From assembly GCA_032718475.1 (NCBI GenBank), contig JAUCBJ010005174.1:23959-87958 (forward strand): a stretch of DNA of 64,000 bases, given 5' to 3'. Both the position numbers and the translations under genes were made by a program. A model generated the notes under the pieces. That model made no database searches. It was not told the DNA's origin and saw nothing but the letters and a program-made list of their open reading frames with translations. This DNA comes from Nemertoderma westbladi (Eukaryota > Xenacoelomorpha > Nemertodermatida > Nemertodermatidae). Below are positions 1 to 10,192 of the stretch, in pieces; positions within the stretch are counted from its first letter, which is position 1, and each line of letters begins with the position of its first letter.

Positions 1-400
1 GGAGTACGGTAGCCGAGCACCCCTACCCTTTGGGTCGTCCCGGTCCGGCTTTGTTTGCTAAGTTGCTACAAATTACCTGTAGTTTCTTTATGTTGATGTG
101 GTTGGTGCTCAATTCCTCAAGTAAATTGAGATTGGTAGACTGCAGTTTGTGTAATGTAATACTCATTCCGTTATCTTCTGTTGCGATTTTTGCTAAAAAA
201 AAAAATGTAAATAAATACAGTAGGCCTACGCACTGGGTTGTTAAGGCCGTAATCTATCGTAATTAATAAGTTAATAAATGAAGTGATAATGTGAAACACG
301 AACCACCAGATGCAACCTGCAGGTTTTCTCTTGGATATTACAGAGCTTATTATAGAGATTATTGCAAGGCGGGAGGGAGCCACACTAACTCCCAAGGTCT
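1..400. repeat. Duplicated block, first copy (SINE tail plus flank)
   Basis: This stretch aligns in the same orientation with about 57815-58260. Shared landmarks are the SINE-like tail near 1-60, a shared segment around 90-190 with near-identical spacing, and a segment around 290-395 covering a Pst-type CCTGCAGG site and the GGAGGGAGCCACACTAACTC word. Small indels, such as a short insertion near 345, separate the copies. No coding potential was seen. It is either the start of a larger tandem duplication unit or a dispersed repeat that ends in a SINE. Confidence 0.7.
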
Positions 401-527
401 AATACTCTCAATATCCAACCATTTTTCGTGACTCCACCAGCAAATGGCAAGTTCCCATTATAGCTGAGTGGGCTGAAGTTAATTACATAGAATTAAAAAC
501 TTAACGAAAAATAAGGCTGTTCCTATT

Positions 528-600
528 AAGGGGCTCGAACTCACGATCTCCCGGTTGGACGATCGAGGCTCTAACCACCTGGACAACCGCAATGGAAACC
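528..600 (-). repeat. tRNA-derived SINE head
   Basis: Read on the minus strand, this carries an A-box-like segment (GTCCAGGTGGTTAGAGC) and a B-box-like GAGTTCGAGCCCC at tRNA spacing. The acceptor and T-arm stems do not pair properly and there is no CCA-proximal structure, so a SINE head is a better call than a functional tRNA gene. Confidence 0.6.
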
Positions 601-839
601 AATCGTCAGTCTTTCTTTACGAGTAATCGCTGCCTGACGGCCGAATAATAATCTTTATAACTTCTTATAAGGAAGAAAGTTCTTATAACTTTAAAAAGCT
701 AATTTTGGACGATGTAAAGGTTTTACAGTCGAAGTATATGTACTGTATTTAAATTTAAAAAATTTAATACGGACACTCGACTATATTTATGAAATGAAAT
801 ACTTCGATCTTTTAAATTATCTTATAAGTAATTAGATGT

Positions 840-1009
840 CTAACATTCCAATTCCATACACAAGTCTTCTTTTTGTTGTTCCACTTCAGATATTTTATAT
901 TTTAGTTCTCGAACTTTGTCATTCGATGCTGAAAGTTCGTTGGAGATAACTTCGAATCGAGTCTTTAAGGTTTCAGCTTCCATCACGCGATCCTGCATCA
1001 GACGAATTT
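840..1009 (-). CDS. Coiled-coil protein gene, exon 4 (last coding exon)
   Basis: Minus-strand exon bounded by a pyrimidine-rich acceptor (TATTTTCTCAG just above 1009) and a TAG stop at 842-840. The first two bases complete a codon begun by the final G of exon 3 (2537), giving Glu, so the phases match. The 55 complete codons have heptad-like spacing of Leu/Val/Ile with many Glu and Lys (for example RVMEAETLKTRFEVI and KVRELKYKISEVEQQ), typical of a coiled coil. An ATTAAA polyadenylation-type hexamer on the minus strand lies at about 768-763, some 70 bases past the stop. The protein family is not recognised. The exon calls rest on splice logic, not on transcript data. Confidence 0.75.
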
Positions 1010-1210
1010 CTGAGAAAATACGAAAATAAAGTTACTTAAAATATAACTATTTAAATCGGTGGCAAAATTTTTTTACTTTTTGCCACCACTTACGTCGTTT
1101 TATTTGTTGTAACGGTGAAATTGGTGAAATACGGGCATTACTATACCCTGGGTACCCATAGTTTGACAAATTTTATCATATGAAAAAGGCTTTTATCATG
1201 AGGTTTTTTT

Positions 1211-1490
1211 TTCTAGAACAAATATATGATCTTCTGACAGTAGGATGGTGTTTCTTTTTAAATGTTCTTGAAAAAAATGTGTTCTAGAACAAAAATATTT
1301 ATCAAAATTGATAACAATACGTGTTTTATAACATTTATAAAAAAGTAGAAAAAAATAGCTACAGTAGTATAAAAAATAAAAAATGTGTTCTAGAACAAAA
1401 ATATTTACAAAAATTGATAACTAACACGAGTTCTATAACAATTATAAAGATTTAGCAAAAACTACACTAGCTAGTATAAAAATCAATGTC
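1211..1490. repeat. Tandem AT-rich repeat, about 109-bp period
   Basis: Two adjacent units begin with AAATGTGTTCTAGAACAAAA (about 1278 and 1384), and a partial earlier unit shares TTCTAGAACAAATAT at about 1213. The units differ at a few positions and small indels. They lie in the last intron of the coiled-coil gene. No coding signal. Confidence 0.65.
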
Positions 1491-1499
1491 ATGGAAATT

Positions 1500-2410
1500 A
1501 CTTTGAAATTTAATTCAACATTACTTTTTGCAGACAAAAAAGTTTTATTTTTTTGTTAAACTAGTTAACGACTTTGACAAAAAAGTGTCTCACAACAAAT
1601 AAAAATTATTTATTACATGGGAATAAAAGTAGAACTTTTTTTCATTATTCTCGAGACCGAGTGCCAGCGAGGTTTATAAATGGTCTTTTCAAATTATTGT
1701 ACTGTACAATTCAACTCCTCATGTTGCCTTATTACTCAATGTTAAAAAAAAATTGGTGTTCTCTAATTTTTATTTCGTAACTAGAGTGCCGATTAACTAC
1801 ATTAACCAATATTGGTTATTGAGTTTCGTTTTGGAGTTCGTCTTGCAGACACTAAAGTTGCAATAACTTTTGAGTGTGTGAATGAATTTTGCTCAAATTA
1901 CTTCCATACCTTTAAAACGTCGTTGTTACTTGAACACATGTAATAAAATTTAAGAAATTCCACCAGAAATATTATATTTAAACTTTTTTCGCGGGGAAAA
2001 AAAAGTAAAATTAATGTAATCCTATGGGTTACTTTTTTCCCTCAGGAAAAAAGTGATAATAAAATTAAAACGTAATATACGATGTTTAACACGGCCAATC
2101 AATATCAATGAGATAACCGTGGGTCAATTTGACCCAAACGGTCCTGGGTGTAACCTGAATCAAACGGTCTTCGGCGGGATAATAGAGAATAATTAAAGAA
2201 TAATTATGAATATTTAATTTCGCGATAATTTTATTCAATAATTTCGGGAATTTTCTTATAGAAAAGCAACGCGTGGCTAATTTTATCTAAAGTCTATCGG
2301 CAGTTTTTGGAGTGTATTCGGGTGTGTTTGTGTGTGTTCGCTTGTGTTCTGTAAAAAGAACTATCCCACTAGAGGGTTGATAACACTAGAGGAAAAAAAT
2401 TAGCCGAGAT
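1500..2410. other. AT-rich intronic stretch, nothing recognised
   Basis: Part of intron 3 of the coiled-coil gene. It contains T- and A-rich tracts and a short palindrome around 2122 (GGGTCAATTTGACCC), but no convincing exon, RNA gene or transposon boundary. Confidence 0.5.
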
Positions 2411-2536
2411 ATAATTAATTACAACACTGAAAATTTAAATCTTTAAACAGGGTAGTCAAATTAAACTTTATCCTAATTGAATATAAAAATAAAGACATTG
2501 CAATTTTCCGCATTAAAATGAAGCAACGAGCAGCAC

Positions 2537-2768
2537 CTTTTTTATATTCACTGCTACTGTCTTTTTGTTCTCTAATTTCCTTTTTTAGATAATGCATATC
2601 AGATTGATATTCACATATTTTTCTCTCCATATTCTTAACCATGGCTTCATAACGTTGAACTTCCTTCTTAGATTGACTGGATGAGGCAGTGTCTTCAGGG
2701 ACATCTTCATTTTCCTCCAATTTCGAGATAAGTTTTTCGGCCTCCATTTGAGCAATTCTTGATAACAA
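2537..2768 (-). CDS. Coiled-coil protein gene, exon 3
   Basis: Minus-strand exon of 232 bases. The acceptor is TTTATTTATAG directly above 2768. The donor is AAAAAAG/GTGCTG at 2537/2536, with GT present but a weak consensus. Reading is in phase 0 from exon 2 and leaves one base for exon 4. It encodes 77 residues, beginning LLSRIAQMEAEK and ending DSSSEYKK, rich in Glu, Lys and Ser with coiled-coil periodicity. The same exon, with identical length and splice borders, occurs on the plus strand at 40953-41184, with only a few replacements (for example Met to Leu, Leu to Cys and Thr to Pro). Conservation of both borders and of the frame in a diverged copy supports a real exon. Confidence 0.78.
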
Positions 2769-2863
2769 CTATAAATAAAAAAAGTGATAAATTTAAGCAT
2801 ATTAGAGGTAAATTTAGATCTTTAATTAATTAAATGCTTTATTAATTAATTAATTATTATAAA

Positions 2864-3891
2864 GGACATCACTACAACCAAAGACTCTCCATAGACCACC
2901 ATTACCAAACCAATTGTTTGTGGCTGTCACGGCAGCACGGCACTACGGCAGTACGGCAACACAGCATTTGTTTGTTGTTGTCACAACACTACGGCAATTG
3001 TTTGTGGTTGTCACGGCAGCACGGCACTACGGCAGTGCGGCAACACAGAATTTGTTTGTTGATGTCACAACACTACGGCAATTGTTTGTTGCTGTCACAA
3101 CACTACGGCAGTACGGCACTACGGCAACACAGCAATTGTTTGTTGTTGTCAGAACACTACGACAATTGTGTGTGGTTGTCACGGCAGCACGGCACTACGG
3201 CAGTACGGCAACACAGCATTTGTTTGTTGCTGTCACAACACTACAGTACGACAATTGTTTGTGGCTTCAAACATAAACCGAGTGTTATCCGGTTATAATC
3301 TTTCTCAAGATAGTCTTTCAGTTTCTTCAAACAAAAATCATCATCGTCATTGGGTCGTCGCATTTTGTTTGCCAATTTACCGTCAGTGTAGCATAGAACA
3401 AAATCCTCAACTAATAAACTTTCATCAAAAACGTCTGTGAAAAAACCGCACAACTTCTCAAAAGCTCGTTGTAATATAATGTCGTGGTTGGCTACTGCCT
3501 GACTGCAGTACTGTCTAATAAACATTCAACCATACCACTTTATACTATACAGCATTGCTGAACAGGTAAAGCTAACCAGGGCATTCAAATTTGGCGCAAT
3601 TCAAGTTAACTAAGTTAACCAATCAGAATTTGTTGTGAAATCACCTGCTGCTTGCTGTACTGCCGTGACAGCAACAAACAAATGCCGTGTTTCCGTAGTG
3701 CCGTGCTGCCGTGACAACCACAAACAATTGTCGTAGTGTTGTGACAGCAACAAACAATTGCCGTAGTGTTGTGACAACAACAAACAAATGCTGTGTTGCC
3801 GTACTGCCGTAGTGCCGTGCTGCCGTGACAGCCACAAACAATTGGTTTGGTTATGGTGGTCTATGGAGAGTCTTTGGTTGTAGTGATGTCC
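2864..3891. mobile_element. Foldback transposon with repeat-built arms
   Basis: The ends are inverted copies starting GGACATCACTACAACCAAAG at 2864 and reading inward from 3891. They match for over 100 bp and then grade into subrepeats of CACGGCA/CTACGGCA and TTGTTTGTTG words (2920-3260 on the left, 3650-3840 inverted on the right). The inverted duplicate of this locus (around 40750-40880) lacks the element, so it inserted after the duplication or was lost there. A target duplication is not clear: a TTA on either side is possible, and the flanks differ from the empty copy. Its unique centre (about 3270-3640) holds a plausible coding stretch, listed separately. Confidence 0.75.
3241..3525 (-). 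CDS. Exon-like ORF in the core of the foldback element
   Basis: A minus-strand open frame of 94 codons covers the unique core of the foldback element. An acceptor-like TACTGCAG sits just inside its start, so it may be an exon and not a complete gene. Residues include RAFEKLCGFFTDVFDES and an acidic run PNDDDDFCLKKLKDYLEKDY. The composition looks like real protein, unlike the repeat-derived frames in the arms. The last ~10 codons run into the arm repeat, so the true 3' end is probably near 3280. The family is not recognised. It could be a captured host exon or an element-encoded fragment. Confidence 0.35.
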   Translation of the reverse strand: MFIRQYCSQAVANHDIILQRAFEKLCGFFTDVFDESLLVEDFVLCYTDGKLANKMRRPNDDDDFCLKKLKDYLEKDYNRITLGLCLKPQTIVVL

Positions 3892-4184
3892 GTTATGGGC
3901 CACTGTAGTTAATTAATTAATTACTTTCCTTCACCGGCTGCTCAATGACACCAGACTTGGGAACATCCCCGAACATTGAGGGTGTAAAGCTGAGTGATTT
4001 GGTTTGACTCTGCCGTCCTTAGATGATCATAAGTAAGTCATCATAAGTTCCATTTATTATAAGACGGCCAAGTACAGTAGGGTTGAGCACAGTGGCAGCA
4101 GATTATGGCATTGACAGATGGGAGGCCATGAGGAGGTAAATTACGGACATACAAGGTATCAGGTAGTACTGTATTTCCAGGTCT

Positions 4185-4290
4185 ATCTTTTTCCTGAGCC
4201 GCTAGCTGAATGTTTAGAGCGTCAGACTTCCAACCCGGAAGTCACCAAAGTCACCAGTTCGATCACACCTGGCCTGCGCCAAACGAAAGT
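4185..4290 (+). repeat. tRNA-derived SINE head
   Basis: The plus strand has an A-box-like TAGCTGAATGTTTAGAGCG and a B-box-like CAGTTCGATCACACC about 50 bases later, the usual layout of a tRNA-derived SINE head. The homologous sequence in the inverted copy (about 40390-40470, minus strand) is several bases shorter between the boxes, so the two have drifted. It is not called as a functional tRNA because the arms do not fold cleanly. Confidence 0.55.
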
Positions 4291-4639
4291 TATAATCATC
4301 ATAAGTGCAGGCCGATCAGGAATGTACTAGCGGAATAACCATTACCTTTCGGTGTCGGTCCATGGGTACATATTACTCGTATATAGTAGATTTCTTGGGT
4401 GATTTTGTAGGAGGTTTTACTGTGAATAAGCCGACTAATGCACGGGGTGCGTCATTGAGGATTTTTAAAAAATTGTCCCCAGCAACGATTAAGACAATTC
4501 ATCCGATTGCTCCCATATATTTTAGTAATAGATTTACTGTTGACAATGAACAAACGGTAAATGTTTCCATTACAAATAAACTTACATCACCGAAATCCCC
4601 ATCTTATGGCGCACAGAGGTTGCTCCCATTGGAATAATA

Positions 4640-4945
4640 ATAGTGAGTAAAAACTTGCACTATGAAAGCAATGCCGAGTTATCGACAAAATTACACAGCC
4701 ACAATTCCCTATTCCCTTTGACTTTCGCGATATTATTCGCATCTTCAAGGCCAGTAGTGTCCTTTAAGAGAGTTGTCTCGAAGAAGTATTGGGGTGTCCA
4801 TCATGATTATTCTCTCCATGAGACTGCCACGGCATAAGTTTGTACATACGATGGCCACCAAGGCGAAAGGAATGCCCCTTGCGAAGCGGAGATATGGATC
4901 TGTTCAAGTGTCAAGACTGGTAAGACCAATGAGAAGTAGACAGAA
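4640..4945 (-). mobile_element. Old LINE remnant, 3' end of the ORF (LINE family 1)
   Basis: Translated on the minus strand, this resembles the C-terminus of the intact LINE at 20271-24033: a LxDTxGLEDANN-like stretch followed by GNRELWLCNFVDNSA, matching the intact element's DTGLKDADD and GDRELWRCNFVDKPA. Upstream (4860-4940) the LTLEQ motif region is still visible. It is full of frameshifts. It is present in both host duplicates (inverted at about 39800-39990, and continued at 46310-47066), so it predates the duplication. Confidence 0.7.
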
Positions 4946-4988
4946 AGTGGGTGGAGGCACTGCTAAATAAATCACTTAACACAGTTTA

Positions 4989-6020
4989 CTACTACTAGGT
5001 CGAGCGAACTCGGACAGTGGAAATGAGATCCTTCCAGGCTTCCCGATTCTCCATAGTTGTCGCAATTTCGTTTCTCCCAAGTTCAGTATCCCTTTCAAGT
5101 TGATCTATATATGTTATGGCAGGTCGTCCACGATTACGCTTTCCTTGAGTTGGTTGCCAGAGAAGTAGATCTGGTATGACCTCGTCTTTACTTCGCCAGC
5201 AGTGCCCACTGAATCTTAATCTGCGTTCACGGAGGGTGGTTGATACAGGTGGTATTGTACCATAAAGCTCGGCGTTTGTCATGTGTTGTCTCCAGCTGAT
5301 GTTTAGGGCTGCCCTTAGTAGTCTTGTGTAGCAACCATCAATTCGTTGTTCAAGTGATTTAGTCAGTGTCCAGGTCTCACCCCCGTATAAAAATACACTT
5401 TCCACTGTGGCTCTAAAGAACTTGGTCTTCAGGTGCCTGGAGAGATCTGATTTCCAGATGGTATCCATTTTTGATAGAGCTACCCAAGCCTTTGCTTTCC
5501 TAACTTCTATGTCCTTTTTGCTACTCTCTATCCATGATCCAAGGTACTGGAAGTCATCGACCTGCCTTAGTTGATTATTATCAATGGTTGTCAAGTTTCC
5601 ATCAACAGTGAATTCGGTCTTGGTAGCATTTATATGCAATCCAACCTCCTTAGCAGCCCTCTCCACTTTATTTAGTAGAAGCTGTGCATCTGCTAGCGTA
5701 TTAGAGAGCAGGGCGATGTCATCCGCAAAGTCGGTGTCTGTGACTGTAGTTGCCGGATATCTACTACTTCTGCGTTCTTGAAGTGTGAATCCCAGATCTT
5801 CACCCTTTGTGGCCGTCCTCATTGCGTAATCCAGCACAATTACAAATAGTAATGGTGCTAATGTGTCACCTTGCAGTACGCCAGCCAGGATTGAGAAAAA
5901 CTCAGTTTCACCATCTGGTGAGAGTACCTGCGCTTCTGTGTCACAATATAGCAATCCAATGCCAGCAACAATTACTTCTGGTATTCCATAAGCTCTTTGG
6001 ATTTCAAGCATTTTACCTCA
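4989..6020 (-). mobile_element. 5'-truncated LINE insertion (LINE family 2)
   Basis: The insertion is flanked by a 9-bp target duplication CACAGTTTA (4980-4988 and 6021-6029). The corresponding site in the second host copy (about 47100) is uninterrupted, so the boundaries are well supported. The 3' end, read on the minus strand, finishes in TAG repeats, as in LINE family 1. Truncation left only the C-terminal part of the reverse transcriptase. It arrived after the locus duplicated. Confidence 0.88.
4995..6011 (-). pseudogene. LINE reverse transcriptase, C-terminal half
   Basis: An open frame of about 338 codons fills the truncated element; the 5' half (endonuclease and early RT motifs) is missing. 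Visible RT landmarks are GVLQGDTLAPLLF near residue 45, the catalytic FADD in TDTDFADDIALLS near 95, YLGSWI near 155, and the late LINE motifs LYGGETWTL, RLRFSGHCWR and LLLWQP. It is related to, but clearly distinct from, the family at 20271-24033. The frame is uninterrupted, so insertion was recent. The product cannot be functional because the N-terminal RT and nuclease domains are absent. Confidence 0.85.
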
Positions 6021-6474
6021 CACAGTTTAGTGTGGGACAAATGGGCATTATTGGCTGTCTGTCGGTTCAAAGTTTTTATAATTGAATGTAACGACATACT
6101 GACTAACAGGGTTATTGTTATGTATATATTAAGTTAAAAGTAAACAAACAAGAGTCTTACACCCCATAACTACAAAAAATATAGAATTAGGACATTTAGC
6201 TTCAGTGTGCTTTGGTTCAATGTTTGAACGTCATACCACATAAACGGCACTTACATTTTAATTTTTGGTTATTTGTAGTAGCAATTAGTTTATTTTCAAT
6301 ATCAAAGCATGAACTAGTGTTTCGATGAGTTTTCAGAGTAGATTCACTCTAATTACCTATTTGGCAGTACTACAACTTCGTGTGCCCAAAATCCATACAA
6401 GGTGTATTTTACTTTACATATTTTCAAACCCCAAACCCCAATACTACTGTACTGTAAGTCATTGTAAAAGTTAA
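6021..6474. repeat. Host 5' flank of the peptidase gene, duplicated
   Basis: This aligns with about 47100-47412, which lies directly upstream of the second peptidase copy. It has small substitutions and a few short indels. In this copy it is now separated from the peptidase gene by the 3.6-kb LINE at 6475-10105. It probably holds part of the ancestral upstream regulatory region, but no specific element could be recognised. Confidence 0.7.
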
Positions 6475-9400
6475 AAATAGACCCTCTTACTAGGGCAAAT
6501 CTGGTCCTGTAACTAGGACCCCCATCGTTCTGGGATAAGGACACCGTTGGTCCTGGATTAAGGACCCATATACTTGGCTGCAGGGGTATATGGCCTGGCC
6601 AGGCAGATGGTGATCTACCAATGGCTGGTCAGGCGTAGAGTGTTCTCATGTCCACTCTGAGTACACTTCACTGCGACCTGCACCTGGCAGCAGGGGTAAA
6701 GGGCATGACCCAGCAGATGAGCTGCACAGCCAATGGTGGGTCATGTGTGCCAGAGTAGATATGGGTGATGGGCCTCATATCTGACTCCACTGCGATACCC
6801 ACCCTGTGGAATGGCAAACCAGGGTGTGGTATTTGCGCCGAGATCTGACTCGGCAAAAAAGCACCCCCAACCCCCACTATGGATTACATTAGTAATGCGG
6901 AGGTCCGGCCACTAGAGGCCAGTGGAATTACCGGACACAATCGGCCTCACAGGCGTCAGTTATCTCCTGACCGGCTGCCTGTCTCACCCCCTACTGCAGA
7001 GAGAGAAGCCAACAATTCTTTGAGTCCCTTTCCTGATGACCTTTCTGGCCCAAACCCTGGGTCACCAGGGAGGCCAGATTGTGAGGGGGAGAGGGATTCT
7101 GGAGTTGGAGGCTACTCTCATGTTCCACCCCGTCCAACAAAGCCATTGGTGAATCTGAGGCAAGTCACTAGACTAGCCTCAGTAAACACCCTAACACTCG
7201 GGTCCCCAATGCAACAAGGTGAGCTGACTGCCTTGGCAGATAAGCTTTCTCTTAGCGCAGTGGGTGTTCAAGAGCACCGAATGCAGACTGGACAGACTGA
7301 TGAGGTTCTGATTAAGGACATGGGGGCGGTTGGCGACTCGCCCTTGCGTCAGCAGATGATAGTGGCAATGGTGGTATTGGTCTATTGATGAATCCAACTG
7401 CACATGCAGCATTGGACAAAATAGACCAAATCTCTAACCGTATCATCCGTTGCCACTTCTCATGTTCTGGAAGACTGGCTAAGAAGTTTCCTAAGGTGGT
7501 TCTGATTGTGTGCTCTTCTCCAACTAATGTTGCCCCTGTAGAGGAAGTGGAAAATTTCTACCACAATCTACAAGCAGCTACTGATGGAGTGGATCAGTAT
7601 GCATTCTTATCATTCCTGGGAGACTTTAATGCAAGTCTGCATCAATCACCTACATCGCCATGGGTCTATAGCAATAGTGTCAACCGAAATTCCATCCATC
7701 TTCAGGATTTTATCTCTGGAAATGGATTGTTTTCGGCTGGAACCCAGTTCAAGAAGCGAACTGGAAAGCTATGGACTCATAGTGTACCCAGTGGTCACAA
7801 GTCCCAGATAGACCATATTCTGTTTCGTAGGAAGTACAGGAGCTCTATACAAGACTGTCATACATTTACACTTCGACCCTTCTCCAGTGATCACCGCCTT
7901 ATTGTGGCCAAGGTAATACTTAGTCTGCGTGCTAGCAGAACAACGAAATCTGCCTTGCCGCGGCATGACTGGTCCTCTCTGTTGCAACAGCCAAGTGTCA
8001 CCCAGCTTCACACTACAGCTGAGCAACAGGTATGAGGTTCTTGCCTCTGAGGCGGCTGATCACTGTGAGGGCTATACTGCCTTCACAGAAGCAGTTAAGT
8101 TAGCAGCTGCAGAAACAGTTCCTGTATACCCTCGAAACAGGAAAAGGGCCCCCTGGACTGACAAAAAAATCCAGAAGTGCCGAAATGACCTATATAAGGC
8201 GCAGAAAGAGTCCCGACTCAAACAGACTACAGCGGCCAAGAATGCAGTTAAGGCTGCATCTAGGTCCCTGAACAGGCAGTACTCTGTTAATCTACAGGAG
8301 CTAATAAACCAACAGGTTGATGCCATCAATGATGCCGACGACAGCAGGCAATCATCCCAGGCATGGAAATCGATCAACTTGCTTACTGGGCGGAAAAGCC
8401 AACCAACCACCAAGGTTAAGGCTGAATCACCAGCCGATCGCCTCAATGGTTGGAAGGCTCACTTTGAAAAGCTCCTCAATAATGACAGGGTATTGCCTGA
8501 TAACTTTATAGAAGTAAAAGTGTCTGAGTCTGTACTCCCAGATATTCCCATTGGCGATATCTCCTTTGCATAAGTGAAGGCTTCTGCAAAGAGCATTAAG
8601 ACCAATCGTGCCAATGGAGTATATGGTGTTCCCCCTGAGGTCTTTAAAATACCTGAGTGTTTAAAGCCAATCTATCCCATCATAGTAGACATGTACCGAA
8701 CAACAAGAGTCCCACAAGAAATGAAAACAAATAAGTTGGTGCCAGTTCCCAAGAAGGGCAACCTAACACTCTATGGTTATTTTCGGGGAATCTCATTGAT
8801 CTCGATTGCTGCAATACTATACAATAGAATTCTATTAAATCGCATCAGGAATCCCATTGAGAGACTGCTCCGTGGAAATCAGAATGGGTTCCGTAAAGGG
8901 CGTGGGACCATGGAACCTATTTTGGCACTTAGAAGGATAATTGAAGAGTCATCAAAAAAGAAAGACAGGCATCTGGCTGTTATCTTTGTTGACTTCTTCA
9001 AGGCCTTTGATTCAGTATCCCGCTCACGTATGTTCAGCATACTTTCATTATATGGGATTCCTGATGAAATTATTGCAGCAATCAGATCAGTATACGATGG
9101 TTCGACAACATTTGTGTCTACTGTTGATGGTGACACAGAACCATTTGAAGTGTTATGGGGCGTCCTCCAGGGAGACACACTTGCACCATTCTTGTTCATA
9201 ATTGTGGTTGACTATGTTCTACGCATTTCCTTAGATCATCATAATGATGATGGGGTGATGATAACTCCACCTTCTGGCTCCAGAAGTCGAGGAAATCCTG
9301 CCAAGTACCTAACTGATCTAGACTTTGCCGATGACTTAGGAGTACTCTCAGAATCACTAGAGGGAGCCCAACTTTTTTTTTTGAGAGAACCAAAATTTTG

Positions 9401-10105
9401 ACAGTTAACTTTGAAAGTCCTCAGCAAGTCTCTGATCGGATGAGTATAAGCTCAAAAGATGGTATGCTTGAGCATGTGGATGACTTCTGTTACCTGGGAT
9501 CATGGATCCGGAAGTCAGGTGAGGACCTTCGAATACGTAAGGGAAAGGCATTGGCAGCCTTGAATAGGCTTTCCAGGATTTGGAAGTCAACGAGAATTAA
9601 TCGGAAACTTAAGGTCCGATTATTTAGAGTAGCAGTAGTTCCAGTACTCCTCTATGGGAGTCCATGCTGGGCTCTAACTGCTGAGGACACCAAATCTCTG
9701 GATGGCACATTCACAAGAATGCTACGCCGGGTTCATTGTGTCAAGTACAATGCACACATCTCCAACCAGACACTATATAACATTGGAGGTGTCTCATTGG
9801 TTCGCCCAAGCTTCACACTAGAACAAAATCGCCTCCGCTTTGCAGGACATTGCTTTCGCCGTGTGGACCAGCCAGTGCATAATCTTGTACTTTGGCAGCC
9901 TAATGGAGTGAATAACCATGGTGGACAGCCCATGACTTTCTTGAGACGCATCTTAAAGGACACTGGCCTTGAAGATGCGGATGATTTACCAAATGTCATG
10001 GGTGATAGGGAGTTGTGGCGGCGCAATTTTGTCGACAAGCCGGCACAGCATTCTTAAAAATGCAGCTGCAATGCACCATGCCGATACTAGTAGTAGTAGT
10101 AGTAG
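6475..10105 (+). mobile_element. Near full-length LINE insertion (family 1), inactive
   Basis: Inserted between 10-bp duplications TAAAAGTTAA (6465-6474 and 10106-10115), with a (TAG)n tail at about 10088-10105. The second host copy shows the empty site at about 47405-47414. Compared with the intact member at 20271-24033, it starts a little further 3' and carries several lesions: a frameshift near 7330 (a missing G in a Gly run), another near 8000, an in-frame TAA at 8571 where the intact copy has GAA, and a deletion of about 50 bp near 9375. It ends only 87 bp before the peptidase start codon. Confidence 0.9.
6879..10057 (+). pseudogene. LINE endonuclease/reverse transcriptase, broken
   Basis: The reading frame starts at ATG 6879 (MDYISNAEV) and is split into four or five pieces by the lesions described for the element. 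Recognisable blocks in order: N-terminal leader; APE-type endonuclease with VQEHRMQTG, FLGDFNASL and SSDHRLIVAK; RT with KKGNLTLYG, QNGFRKGRGTMEP, VDFFKAFDSVSR, GVLQGDTLAPF and DFADDLGVLSES; then YLGSWIRKSG and RLRFAGHCFRR. The intact homologue supplies the expected frame. It cannot make a complete protein. Confidence 0.88.
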
Positions 10106-10192
10106 TAAAAGTTAATCAGATAAAAGTCTCATTTTGTAGTTCATTGCAGTTTCATTGTGACATAAATTTATTTTTTGAACCATATTAACATA

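Noticed and set aside
2914-3298. Open frames of 120-126 codons with Thr/Val/Ala or Cys/Leu repeats
   Set aside because: They read through the tandem subrepeats of the foldback arm in more than one frame, and the right arm gives the same on the other strand. There is no independent coding signal.
10175-10192. Upstream in-frame extension of the peptidase
   Set aside because: Starts at a non-ATG codon, and the extension differs from that of copy B, while the ATG at 10193 is shared.
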